Source: Gemmatimonadota bacterium (GTDB lineage Bacteria; Gemmatimonadota; Gemmatimonadetes; Gemmatimonadales; GWC2-71-9). From it: a stretch of 37,998 bases of DNA. Numbering within the stretch: the first letter of the stretch is position 1; every line of letters starts with the position of its first letter. Where the stretch lies: positions 1 through 37,998 of the forward strand of contig QHTT01000077.1 in NCBI GenBank assembly GCA_003220935.1. The letters run 5' to 3'. Position numbers and translations under genes: made by a program. Positions 1 to 7,719 of this stretch are shown here, one piece after another. Below the pieces are notes generated by a model. It did not search any database. It was not told the DNA's origin and saw nothing but the letters and a program-made list of their open reading frames with translations.

Positions 1-1425
1 GCCACCGCCACCCCCTGCCGGTCCGCGACCATCACCCCCCGGCTCCGCCCCGAGTTCGGCCCCGCCCACGGCCCGTAGTCGTAGAAGCGGTGATGCATGA
101 TTCCCGTCCCCCGCGTATCCGTCAAGAACTCGGAGCGGTACCCCAGCAAGCCCCGGGCGGGCACTTTGAACCGCATCCGCACGGTCCCCACTCCGGGGTT
201 CTTCATGTCGAGCAGCGTCGCCCGGCGGGGGCCGAGCTTTTCCATCACCACCCCCAAATACACCTCGGGGCAGTCGATCATCAGCTCCTCATAGGGCTCA
301 AGCTGCTCCCCGTTCGGCCCTTCACGCGGGATGATGCGCGGCCGGCTCACCTGGAACTCGTACCCCTCGCGCCGCATCGTTTCCATCAACACGCCGAGGT
401 GCAGCTCCCCGCGACCCGACACGGTAAACGTCTGGGGATCGTCTGTCTCCTCCACCCGCAGCGCCACGTTGCGCTCGAGCTCCCGGAACAGCCGCTCCCG
501 CAACTGCCGGCCGGTGACGAACTTCCCCTCCCGTCCGGCGAAGGGGGAGTCGTTAACCTTGCAGTCCACCGAGATCGTCGGCTCCTCGACCGCGATGCCC
601 GCCAGCCGCTCGAGGTGGTCGGGCGCCGTGATCGTCTTCCCGATCTCGACGCCGGCCAACCCGGCGAGGGCGACGATTTCGCCCGCCTCGGCCTCCTCCA
701 ACTCCACCCGCTCCAGCCCCTCGAAGCCGAACAGCTTCACGACGCGCGCCTGCTCGTAGGGCCCATCCCCCAGGGGCCCCGGCGGGCCCAGCGGCAGTAG
801 CGCGACGGTGTCGCCCAGCCGCATGCGGCCCCGCTCGATCCGCCCGATGGCGATCCGGCCCAGATACGATGAATAGTCGAGGGTCGAGACGAGCATCTGC
901 AGTGGTCCGCTCAGGTCCGCGTGGGGCGCGGGGATCGTGCCGAGGATGGTGTCGAACAGCGGTTTCAGGTCGGTGCCCGGCGTCTTGAGGTCAAAGGTGG
1001 CCGTGCCCGCCCGGCTCGATGTATAAAGGAAAGGGCAGTTGAACTGCTCGGGGGTCGCGTCCAGCTCCAGAAACAGCTCCAGCACCTCGTCGTGCACCCG
1101 CAGGGGCTCCGCGTCCTGGCGGTCGATCTTGTTGACCAGCACGATCGGCTTCAACCCCAGGGCCAACGCCTTCCCCGCCACAAACTTGGTCTGCGGCATC
1201 GGCCCGTCGGCGGCATCCACCAGCAGCAGTGTCGCCCCAGCGTACCGCCGTGTTCTTCGCCAGGATGGTGATCCCCCGCTCGCGCTCCAGCGGGTTCGAG
1301 TCGAGCACCCGCTCCCCCACCTGCTGGTTGGCGCGGAACACCCCCGCTTGGCGGAGCATCTGGTCCACCAGCGTGGTCTTCCCATGGTCGACGTGGGCGA
1401 TGATGGCGATGTTGCGGATCTGCAA
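1..1425 (-). pseudogene. typA: TypA/BipA translational GTPase, broken by an internal out-of-frame deletion; 3' end outside window
   Basis: TypA/BipA is a ribosome-binding translational GTPase. The N-terminal part starts at TTG 1425 ([18 protein letters not shown] follows) and carries G1 (AHVDHGKTT), G2 (ERGITI) and AKNTAVRW. At about 1228-1236 the reading frame is lost. The protein resumes in another frame as [16 protein letters not shown], with G4 (VNKIDR), and stays open to base 1 (DTRGTGIMHHRFYDYGPWAG near the edge). Compared with the E. coli protein about 27 residues are missing, including the whole G3 motif DTPGH. The frame change (0 to 2) fits a loss of about 80 bases. A product read straight through would stop at 991. 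The C-terminal quarter lies outside the window. A good promoter and an AGGAA ribosome site precede it. An assembly error is a real alternative to a true pseudogene. Confidence 0.85.
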
Positions 1426-1464
1426 GGGGCTACGTTCCTGATGATGGCTCGAATCGAGGGGCGC

Positions 1465-1493
1465 AGTATAGGAGGGTGGTCTCGAAAATACAA
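1465..1493 (-). promoter_or_regulatory. Predicted sigma-70-type promoter of typA
   Basis: On the minus strand a -35 box TTGTAT (1493-1488) is followed by a 17-base spacer and a -10 box TATACT (1470-1465). Transcription would begin near 1458, giving a leader of about 33 bases before the TTG start at 1425. The match stands out against the GC-rich background. Confidence 0.6.
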
Positions 1494-1497
1494 GACG

Positions 1498-1520
1498 GGG
1501 AGAGGGGAGAAGGGAGCGGT
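1498..1520 (+). repeat. Purine-rich dispersed repeat, same family as the element inside pdxA
   Basis: This 23-base purine tract (core GGGGAGAAGGGAG) differs at one base from the reverse complement of 7513-7535 and at two from 7451-7473, the two arms of the palindrome inside pdxA. Here it is a single arm, just upstream of the typA -35 box and downstream of the transporter gene that ends at 1587. The rest of 1426-1586 holds the typA promoter and a weak 5-bp hairpin (1540-1555). Confidence 0.6.
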
Positions 1521-1586
1521 ACCATACGGCCCAGGACGTGGTGACGCTCCTCACCGGAGGGTCCTTCCCCGCGCTTCCTGCTCCCG

Positions 1587-2351
1587 TCATTCACACGTCT
1601 GGTCTCGCTCCATTTGCACCGTCACGTGCCCGATTCCCATGTCCCCCAGGCGGTCCTGGACCGCTTCGAGCACGCGCTGGTTGTCGCCCGGGTTCTGGAC
1701 GACGAGGTGCCCGCTCATGGCGATGATGCCGCTCGTCACCGTCCACACATGCAGGTCGTGCACCGACGCCACGCCGGGGACGGTGGCGATGCGGTCGTGC
1801 ACCTCAGAGAGCGCGATATGGGCCGGTGCTGCCTCGAGCAGCACGTCTGCGCTCTCCTTCACGAGGCGCCACGCGCTGGCGAGGATCAGCAGGGAGATGA
1901 GGATCGAGGTCAGCGGGTCGGCGGCGACCCAGCCGGTCGCGAGGATGATCGCGCCGGCGGCGAGCGCCCCGCCGGAGCCGAGGGCGTCGCTCAGCAGGTG
2001 GAGATACGCACCCCGCTCATTGAGGGAGTGGTTGTGCCCGCGGTGCAAGAGCGTCGCTCCTGCAACGTTGGCGACGAGCCCGAGCCCGGCGACGGCGGCG
2101 AGCAGCGCACCTTGGACTGGCGCGGGGTCACGCAGCCGGTGCAGGGCCTCGATCGCTACGCCGATTGAGATCGCCAACAACGCCGCGCCGTTCACCAACG
2201 CCGCCAGGATCTCGAGCCGCAGCAGTCCGAAAGTGCGCTCCGCCGTGGCGGGACGCCGGGCCAGGTAAGCCACGCCGAGCGCGAGCCCGAGGGCGCCGAC
2301 GTCGGCGAGCATGTGACCAGCGTCCGCGAGCAGCGCCAGGGAGTGCGCCAC
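1587..2351 (-). CDS. Cation diffusion facilitator family transporter, N-terminally truncated
   Basis: Members of the CDF (CzcD/ZitB) family export divalent metals such as Zn2+ by proton exchange across the inner membrane. The GTG at 2351 begins [15 protein letters not shown], which in intact proteins lies at the first/second helix junction. Both metal-site pairs remain: D10, H13 and D17 in the second helix, and the later HLLSDALG segment. The C-terminal cytoplasmic domain follows ([18 protein letters not shown]) and the protein ends MERDQTCE. At 254 residues it is shorter than the usual 290-320, because the first membrane helix is missing. Upstream in this frame there is only a stop near 2378, within the palindromic element that closes hisD. 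It may therefore be a truncated remnant, or it may use a shortened N-terminus. Confidence 0.8.
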   Translation of the reverse strand: MAHSLALLADAGHMLADVGALGLALGVAYLARRPATAERTFGLLRLEILAALVNGAALLAISIGVAIEALHRLRDPAPVQGALLAAVAGLGLVANVAGATLLHRGHNHSLNERGAYLHLLSDALGSGGALAAGAIILATGWVAADPLTSILISLLILASAWRLVKESADVLLEAAPAHIALSEVHDRIATVPGVASVHDLHVWTVTSGIIAMSGHLVVQNPGDNQRVLEAVQDRLGDMGIGHVTVQMERDQTCE

Positions 2352-2363
2352 CCAGCCGCCATC

Positions 2364-2422
2364 GGCCGTCAGCCTTCAGGCCGTTCGCTGCGCCGAGCTG
2401 CCGACGGCTGACGGCTGACGGC
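2364..2422. repeat. Palindromic element at the hisD/CDF junction
   Basis: The left arm 2364-2384 and right arm 2404-2422 are inverted copies of ACGGCTGACGGCTGACGGC with one bulge and one mismatch, separated by a 19-base loop. The right arm also contains tandem 7-base units (ACGGCTG). The element encodes the last 17 residues of HisD, provides its stop codon (2369-2371), and abuts the truncated transporter. It could act as a terminator or as an mRNA-stabilising hairpin; there is no T tract. Confidence 0.7.
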
Positions 2423-3703
2423 GCCTTGTCGCACGCGCACCGCCTCCGCATGCCCAAACAGGCCCTCGGCTTCCGCCAGCGCAATGATGTGCGCCGCGTC
2501 TTGTTCGAGCTGCCATTCCGAATACCCGATCACGCTGATGCGCTTCACGAAATCGTACACCCCCAACGGCGAAACATACCGGGCGGTTCCGCTGGTGGGC
2601 AACACGTGTGACGGGCCCGCGAGGTAGTCGCCCACCGGCTCGGGCGTGGAGGCGCCGACGAAGATCGCCCCGGCGTGCCGGATGCGGCGCGCCACGGGCC
2701 ACGGGTCGCGCGTCAGCACCTCCAGGTGCTCGGGCGCCCGCCGGTTGGCGACTTCGACGGCACTATCCAGATCCGGAACCACCACAACAACGCCGTGTGC
2801 GGCGAGCGAGCGTTCGACGATCGTCTTCCTCGGCGCGCGCGCCACCTGCCGCGCCAACTCGTTATCGAGCGCGTCCGCCAGCACAGTGCTCGTGGTGACG
2901 CACCACGCGCAGGCGTCTTCATCGTGCTCGGCCTGGGCGATCATGTCGGCCGCGATGAAGCGCACGTCCGCGTGCCCGTCGGCGATGATCAGCACCTCGG
3001 TCGGTCCGGCCATCATGTCGATCCCGACCTCCCCTGCCACCTGACGCTTCGCCTCGGTCACGAACCGGTTGCCCGGACCCACGATCTTGTCGACCCGCGG
3101 GATCGTGCGCGTGCCGTAGGCGAGCGCGGCGATCGCCTGCGCACCGCCGATCCGGAACACCCGATCCACTCCGGCCAGCCGCGCCGCGGCCAGCACCACG
3201 TCGGGCGTCTCGCCCCCGCGCCCGGGCGGCGTGACCATGACGATCTCCGCCACTCCGGCGACGACCGCCGGCACCGCATTCATTATTACAGTCGAGGGAT
3301 AGGCGGCCTTGCCCCCAGGGACGTACAGCCCCACCCGCTCGAGCGGCACCACCCGCATGCCGATCTCGGTGCCGTGCTCGTCGCGCTCAAGAAAGCCCTC
3401 ATCGGCCTGGCGGGCGTGATAGCCCCGCACGCGCCGCACGGCCGTTTGCAGTGCCGCGTGAACGGCGCGAGGGATCTTTTCGAGTGCATCCTGACACCTG
3501 ACACCGGGCACCTCCCACTGCTCCGGCGCCAGATCCACGCCGTCGAGTCGCTTGGTGTGCTCGCGCACAGCCGCGTCGCGGGAGGTGCGCACATCGTCCA
3601 GGATCGCGCGCACCGCGCGCGCAGTGTCCGGGTCGGCTCCCCCGATCCGCGGCAGGTGGGGCGCCAGCACGTCATACGGCGGCGCTTGAAGTCGAGTGAG
3701 CAC
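2369..3703 (-). CDS. hisD: Histidinol dehydrogenase
   Basis: HisD catalyses the last two steps of histidine biosynthesis, oxidising L-histidinol to L-histidine with NAD+ and Zn2+. The catalytic and metal residues are all visible: Q257 and H260 (QAEHDEDA), E324/H325 (PEHLE), D359 (GDYLAGPSHVLPT) and H418 (GLFGH). The glycine-rich segment YVPGGKAAYPS lies near 128. The start is GTG at 3703. The length is 444 residues against about 430 for the family. The excess is the tail from residue 428 on (VSRQPSAARRSERPEG), encoded by a palindromic element and unlike normal HisD ends. It is transcribed divergently from the CNNM/CorC gene and close to hisZ and hisG. Confidence 0.95.
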   Translation of the reverse strand: MLTRLQAPPYDVLAPHLPRIGGADPDTARAVRAILDDVRTSRDAAVREHTKRLDGVDLAPEQWEVPGVRCQDALEKIPRAVHAALQTAVRRVRGYHARQADEGFLERDEHGTEIGMRVVPLERVGLYVPGGKAAYPSTVIMNAVPAVVAGVAEIVMVTPPGRGGETPDVVLAAARLAGVDRVFRIGGAQAIAALAYGTRTIPRVDKIVGPGNRFVTEAKRQVAGEVGIDMMAGPTEVLIIADGHADVRFIAADMIAQAEHDEDACAWCVTTSTVLADALDNELARQVARAPRKTIVERSLAAHGVVVVVPDLDSAVEVANRRAPEHLEVLTRDPWPVARRIRHAGAIFVGASTPEPVGDYLAGPSHVLPTSGTARYVSPLGVYDFVKRISVIGYSEWQLEQDAAHIIALAEAEGLFGHAEAVRVRQGAVSRQPSAARRSERPEG

Positions 3704-3722
3704 CGGCTATGTTCCCGCCTCT

Positions 3723-5063
3723 ATGCCCGGGCCTCTGTCACAGTCGATCGGCATGCGCCTCATCGCGGTTGTGTTGCTGGTGCTGGCCAACGCGTTCTTC
3801 GTCGCGGCGGAGTTCGCGCTCGTCGCCGCGCGGCGCACGCGCATCGACGCCCTGGTGCGGCGCGGCGACCGGAAGGCTAAGACCGTCCAGACAGCGCTGC
3901 AAGATCTCTACCGGCAGCTGTCGGCCGCACAGCTCGGCATCACCGTCGCCTCGATCCTGCTCGGCTACGTGGCCCAGGACACCGTGGCCCACCTGTTCCA
4001 CGACTGGTTCGCCGCGCTGCCCGCCGCGCTCAGCTTCCTCACGCGGGGCGGCGTCGCCTCGACCGTCGCCGTCGCGGTGATTTCCTTCCTCCACGTGGTG
4101 TTCGGCGAGCAGGCGCCCAAAGCCTGGGCCATCACCTATCCCGAGGGAACGAGCCGCTGGATCGCGGCGCCGCTGATCTTCTTCTCCTGGATCACGCGGC
4201 CGTTTACCGACCTGCTCAACTGGAGCGCCAACCGGGTCGTCCGGCTGCTGGGGATCCGGAGCGCGACCGCCGAGCTCGAGCGGATCCACTCCCCTGAGGA
4301 AATCCGCATGCTCGTCGAGCAGAGCCGCAAGACCGGGCGTCTCGCAGCGGACGACGCGCGCCTCCTCGAGGGCGTGTTCGAGTTCAGTGAGAAGACGGCC
4401 CGCGAGGTGATGACCCCCCGCACCGACATCGTCGCGCTGCCGATCGACCTGACGCTCGAAGAGGCGGCGGATCAGGTCGCCGTCGCCGGGCGGTCGCGCT
4501 ACCCCGTGTACCGCGAGACGCTCGACGACATCGTCGGCCTGGTCCACGCGAAGGACATCCTCGCGGGGCTCCGATCGGCGAAGGGCGGCTCGCTCCGCGC
4601 CATTCTCCGCCCCGCCGTGTTCGTGCCCCGCACCCGCGAGGTGGAGGACGTGCTCGCGGACATGAAGCGTCAGAAGATTCACCTCGCCATCGTGCTCGAC
4701 GAGTTCGGCGGCACCGCTGGACTGGTCACGATGGAGGACCTGCTCGAGGAGATCGTCGGCCAGATCTACGACGAGTACGATCGGCCCAGCGCCGAGACCC
4801 GTGCAGCGCCGGGCGAGGGCGCCCCCTTGCTGCCCGGCGCCATGCCGCTGCGCGACGTGAACCAGACCTACGGGCTCGACCTCGACGAGACGAGCTACAC
4901 CACGATCGGCGGCTACCTGTTCGGCACGCTCGGCCGACTTCCCAAGGTCGGCGACCACGTGCCCGTGAAGGGCGCGGCGTTCGAAATCGTGCAAATGGAC
5001 GGCCGCCGAGTCGGTGCCGCACGCCTGCTGCAGCGGGCCGCCGGTGAGGGAACGGCGCAGTGA
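3723..5063 (+). CDS. CNNM/CorC-type (hemolysin C family) membrane protein: DUF21, CBS pair, CorC_HlyC domain
   Basis: This family (YfjD/CorB, related to human CNNM) takes part in Mg2+ or Co2+ transport or its control at the inner membrane. An N-terminal DUF21 region has about four membrane segments, beginning LIAVVLLVLANAFFVAAEFAL. A CBS pair follows (EVMTPRTDIVALP ... LVHAKDILAGL ... LAIVLDEFGGTAGLVTMEDLLEEIVGQI), then a C-terminal CorC_HlyC domain (YTTIGGYLFGTLGRLPKVGD). ATG 3723 is chosen. ATG 3753 is just as good, and a GTG at 3696 would overlap hisD; none has a clear ribosome site. The stop overlaps hisZ by four bases, suggesting co-transcription. The ion specificity cannot be read from sequence. 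Confidence 0.88.
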   Translation: MPGPLSQSIGMRLIAVVLLVLANAFFVAAEFALVAARRTRIDALVRRGDRKAKTVQTALQDLYRQLSAAQLGITVASILLGYVAQDTVAHLFHDWFAALPAALSFLTRGGVASTVAVAVISFLHVVFGEQAPKAWAITYPEGTSRWIAAPLIFFSWITRPFTDLLNWSANRVVRLLGIRSATAELERIHSPEEIRMLVEQSRKTGRLAADDARLLEGVFEFSEKTAREVMTPRTDIVALPIDLTLEEAADQVAVAGRSRYPVYRETLDDIVGLVHAKDILAGLRSAKGGSLRAILRPAVFVPRTREVEDVLADMKRQKIHLAIVLDEFGGTAGLVTMEDLLEEIVGQIYDEYDRPSAETRAAPGEGAPLLPGAMPLRDVNQTYGLDLDETSYTTIGGYLFGTLGRLPKVGDHVPVKGAAFEIVQMDGRRVGAARLLQRAAGEGTAQ

Positions 5064-6019
5064 CCCGGCGGTCCTCCATCGCCCCGATTCCGCCGGGCGC
5101 ACTCGATCTCACGGGCGCCGCCGTGCGTCGCCGGCGCACCCTCCAGAGCCGCATGCTCGAGCGGCTCGAGGCGGCTGGCTACGAAGAGATCATCCCGCCC
5201 ACCTTCGAGTACGCCGAAGTCTTCGTGCGCGCCGGCGGCGGAGCGGCCGACATCGCGGACCGGCTGATTCGCTTCCTCGACCTGGACGGCAAGCTGCTGG
5301 CGCTGCGCTACGACTTCACTGCCAGCGTGGCGCGCCTCGCCGCGACCAAGCTCGCCGATCGGCCCACGCCGCTGCGCCTCTCGTACGCCGGCAAGGTATT
5401 CCGCCAAGACCCTGAGCGGGAAGGGCGCCGGCCGCGCGAAATCCTCCAGGTGGGCGGTGAGCTGCTGGGGGAAGGCGGCGTGGTGGCCGACGTCGAGGTG
5501 CTGCGCCTCGCGCTCGCGCTCGTGGGCTCCGCTGGCGTCGCAGAATTTCAGCTGAACTTGGGCCACGTCGGTGCGCTGGCGCCGGCACTCGCGGCCCTCT
5601 CACTCGACGAGCGCGCCGCGGTGCGGCGCCTGATCGACCGGAAGGACGCCGCCGGACTGGCCGCCGCCGCGCCCGGCCCACTGACCGAATTGCCGTTCAT
5701 CATCGGCCGGCGCGAGGCGCTCGACCGTGCTGCTCGGGTGATCGACACCGCGCCCGGATCGAACGGTGCGATCGCGCGGCTCGAGGCGATCGACACCGCC
5801 CTGTCCGGAAGCGAGCGACACCACGTCGTGTACGACTTCGGCGAGGTGCGCGGTCTCGACTACTACACGGGCATCCACTTCGAGATCTTCATCGCGGGAG
5901 CGGGGACGGCTGTCGGAGCGGGTGGTCGCTACGACGATCTGATGGGCCGCTTCGGCCGGCCTCTCCCTGCGGTGGGGCTCGCGCTCGACCTCGATGCGCT
6001 GGCCGCGGCGGCGCCGTGA
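5060..6019 (+). CDS. hisZ: ATP phosphoribosyltransferase regulatory subunit (HisRS-like)
   Basis: HisZ is a catalytically inert paralogue of histidyl-tRNA synthetase that binds short-form HisG and makes it active and feedback-sensitive to histidine. The class II synthetase core is present: LRYDFTASVAR (motif 2 area), YAGKVFRQDPEREGRRPRE, VRGLDYYTGIHFEIF, VGAGGRYDDLMGRFG and the motif 3 end VGLALDLDAL. The anticodon-binding domain of true HisRS is absent, and at 319 residues it is short even for HisZ. The start is GTG 5060, overlapping the preceding stop (GTGA). The stop overlaps hisG in the same way, so the two partners are translationally coupled. Confidence 0.93.
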   Translation: MTRRSSIAPIPPGALDLTGAAVRRRRTLQSRMLERLEAAGYEEIIPPTFEYAEVFVRAGGGAADIADRLIRFLDLDGKLLALRYDFTASVARLAATKLADRPTPLRLSYAGKVFRQDPEREGRRPREILQVGGELLGEGGVVADVEVLRLALALVGSAGVAEFQLNLGHVGALAPALAALSLDERAAVRRLIDRKDAAGLAAAAPGPLTELPFIIGRREALDRAARVIDTAPGSNGAIARLEAIDTALSGSERHHVVYDFGEVRGLDYYTGIHFEIFIAGAGTAVGAGGRYDDLMGRFGRPLPAVGLALDLDALAAAAP

Positions 6020-6699
6020 CCGCGCGGACCATCCTAAAGATGGCGCTCGCCAAAGGGCGTCTCCTCGAGCCGTCCCTCGCTCTGCTCCGGACCAGCGGCG
6101 CGGCGGTGGCGGAGCCCGCTACCAACCGGAAGCTGCTCGTACCCTCGTCGGACGGGTCGCTGTCGGTGCTGTTCGTGAAGCCTGCCGACGTCCCGGTGTA
6201 CGTGGAGTCGGGTGCGGCGGACGTCGGGATCACGGGCACCGACGTGCTGCGCGAAACGGAGGCCGACGTGCTCGAGCCGCTCGCACTCGGCTTCGGCCGC
6301 TGCCGCCTGGTCGTCGCGAGCCCGACCGAGGTTCCATACCCGGCCCTAACTGGCGGCGTCACGCCGCGGGTCGCGACGAAGTACCCCCGGTTGACGCGCG
6401 CCTTCTTCGCCGAAACCGGTCTGGGCGTGCAGGTGATCGCGGTGAGCGGCAGCGTCGAGGTGGCCCCGCTGCTCGGACTGTCGCACTGGATCGTGGACCT
6501 GGTCGATACTGGTCGCACGCTGCGCGAGAACGGCCTCGTCGAACGCGCGCAGATCCTGGACGTCGGCGCCGTACTGGTGGTGAATCGGGCGAGTCAAAAG
6601 CTACGACTCGAGCAGCACCAGCAACTGCTCGAGCAGCTGCGGGTCGCCGACCGGTCGCGTGCAACCCCGGGGCGTCGCCCCGGGGTCAGCCGCCCGTAG
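6016..6699 (+). CDS. hisG: ATP phosphoribosyltransferase, short form
   Basis: HisG joins ATP and PRPP in the first, committed step of histidine biosynthesis. Family signatures are LKMALAKGRL at the N-terminus, DVGITGTDVL, RVATKYPRLTRAFF, and the PRPP loop DLVDTGRTLRENGL. The C-terminal histidine-binding domain of long HisG is absent (227 residues), so the protein needs HisZ, encoded directly upstream with a GTGA overlap. About the last eleven residues (PGRRPGVSRP) are encoded by a palindromic hairpin at 6664-6692 and look like an added tail. Confidence 0.95.
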   Translation: MTARTILKMALAKGRLLEPSLALLRTSGAAVAEPATNRKLLVPSSDGSLSVLFVKPADVPVYVESGAADVGITGTDVLRETEADVLEPLALGFGRCRLVVASPTEVPYPALTGGVTPRVATKYPRLTRAFFAETGLGVQVIAVSGSVEVAPLLGLSHWIVDLVDTGRTLRENGLVERAQILDVGAVLVVNRASQKLRLEQHQQLLEQLRVADRSRATPGRRPGVSRP

Positions 6700-6746
6700 C
6701 CAAATTCAAGCGGCTGACCCCGGGCCGGTGGCCGGGGTCACCGGCC
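6664..6746. terminator. Overlapping hairpins between convergent hisG and pdxA
   Basis: Three stems are visible. A perfect 10-bp stem (6664-6673 with 6677-6686, arm ACCCCGGGGC) has a 3-base loop. A perfect 14-bp stem (6679-6692 with 6711-6724, arm CCCGGGGTCAGCCG) has an 18-base loop. An 8-bp stem (6723-6730 with 6739-6746, arm GGCCGGTG) follows. The first two share 6679-6686 and cannot form together. Both converging genes end inside the structure, so a bidirectional terminator or 3'-end stabiliser is likely, although no T tract follows. Confidence 0.55.
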
Positions 6747-7715
6747 CTTCCGGCCCGCCAGCTCTACCGCCAGCTCGAGCGCCGCCCGCATGGAGCTCGG
6801 GTCCGCCACGCCTTTCCCGGCGATATCGAACGCCGTCCCGTGATCGGGGGCCGTCCGCGGAAACGGCAGCCCGAGGGTGACATTCACACCCGTGCCGAAC
6901 CCGGCGACCTTTACCGCCGTCATCCCGACGTCGTGATACGGCGTGAGGACGGCGTCGAACTCTCCGCGGAGCGCCCGCACGAAGACGGTGTCCGCGGAGA
7001 GGGGGCCCGCCGCGGCGAGGGCTTCGGCCGCCGGGCGCAATACTCGATCGTCCTCGTCGCCGAACAGCCCTGAGTCGCCGGCGTGCGGGTTGAGCGCGCA
7101 CACGGCGAGCCGCGGCTGTGCGATCCCCCACCACACCCGCAGCGCCGCCTCCGTGATCCGGCCGGTGCGCACGACGCGCTCAGTCGTGACGGCGCGCGGC
7201 ACGTCCCGCAGCGGCAGATGAGTGGTGACGAGCACTACCCGGAGCCCGCGCGTGGTGAGCATCATCGCCACGTCGCGGTCGCCCGCGAGATGCGCCAGGA
7301 ACTCCGTGAGGCCCGGGTAGCGGAATCCGGCGAGATGCAAGGCGTGCTTGTGCACCGGCCCCGTGACGACGGCGTCCACGTTCCCGTCCCGGGCGAGCTG
7401 TACTGCACGTTCCACCGCCTGGCCCGCGAGCCGGCCGGCGAGAGCCTCAGGGGAGAAGGGAGAAGGGAGAGGTTCGCTCCGGCGCACCGCAACCGATCGA
7501 TCAGCTGAGGGGACCTCTCCCTTCTCCCCTCTCCCGGCGTTCCACACGCCGATCCCGACCTTGGCATCCGCTCGCAGGTCGCCGACCTGATCGTCCGCCC
7601 CGATCACCGTGACCTCGGCATCGAGGGGCCCGGACGCCAGCGCGCGCGCGACGACCTCCGGCCCGATGCCGCGCGGGTCGCCGAGAGTGACGGCGAGACG
7701 CGGGCGGCGGGCCAC
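6738..7715 (-). CDS. pdxA: 4-hydroxythreonine-4-phosphate dehydrogenase
   Basis: PdxA oxidises 4-phosphohydroxy-L-threonine in pyridoxal 5'-phosphate biosynthesis, using NAD+ and a bound divalent metal. The metal-binding histidines are at 166 (VTTHLPLRDV), 211 (LNPHAGDSGLFGDED) and 261 (TPYHDVGMTAVK). TGPVHKHAL is near 118 and NVTLGLPFPRTAPDHGTAFDIAG near 278. Residues 61-89 (starting GRGEKGEVPS) are encoded by a palindromic DNA element placed in a region that varies across the family; the total of 325 residues is normal. The start is GTG 7715, five bases after the preceding PPIase stop, so the two are one transcription unit, reminiscent of surA-pdxA in enterobacteria. Confidence 0.95.
   Translation of the reverse strand: MARRPRLAVTLGDPRGIGPEVVARALASGPLDAEVTVIGADDQVGDLRADAKVGIGVWNAGRGEKGEVPSADRSVAVRRSEPLPSPFSPEALAGRLAGQAVERAVQLARDGNVDAVVTGPVHKHALHLAGFRYPGLTEFLAHLAGDRDVAMMLTTRGLRVVLVTTHLPLRDVPRAVTTERVVRTGRITEAALRVWWGIAQPRLAVCALNPHAGDSGLFGDEDDRVLRPAAEALAAAGPLSADTVFVRALRGEFDAVLTPYHDVGMTAVKVAGFGTGVNVTLGLPFPRTAPDHGTAFDIAGKGVADPSSMRAALELAVELAGRKGR
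7451..7535. repeat. Palindromic element inserted in frame within pdxA
   Basis: Two 23-base arms, 7451-7473 and 7513-7535, are inverted copies with 22 of 23 bases matching (shared core GGGAGAAGGGAGAGGT). They enclose a 39-base loop. The element is read through as coding sequence for residues 61-89 of PdxA with no stop or frameshift. A third, single-arm copy lies at 1498-1520. Confidence 0.75.
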
Positions 7716-7719
7716 GGCG

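Noticed and set aside
1540..1555. Terminator after the CDF gene
   Set aside because: It is only a 5-bp stem (GGTGA/TCACC) without a T tract, too weak to call.
3738..5102. A 454-codon open frame opposite the CNNM/CorC gene
   Set aside because: Its low-complexity composition mirrors the real gene, which has clear CBS and CorC domains.
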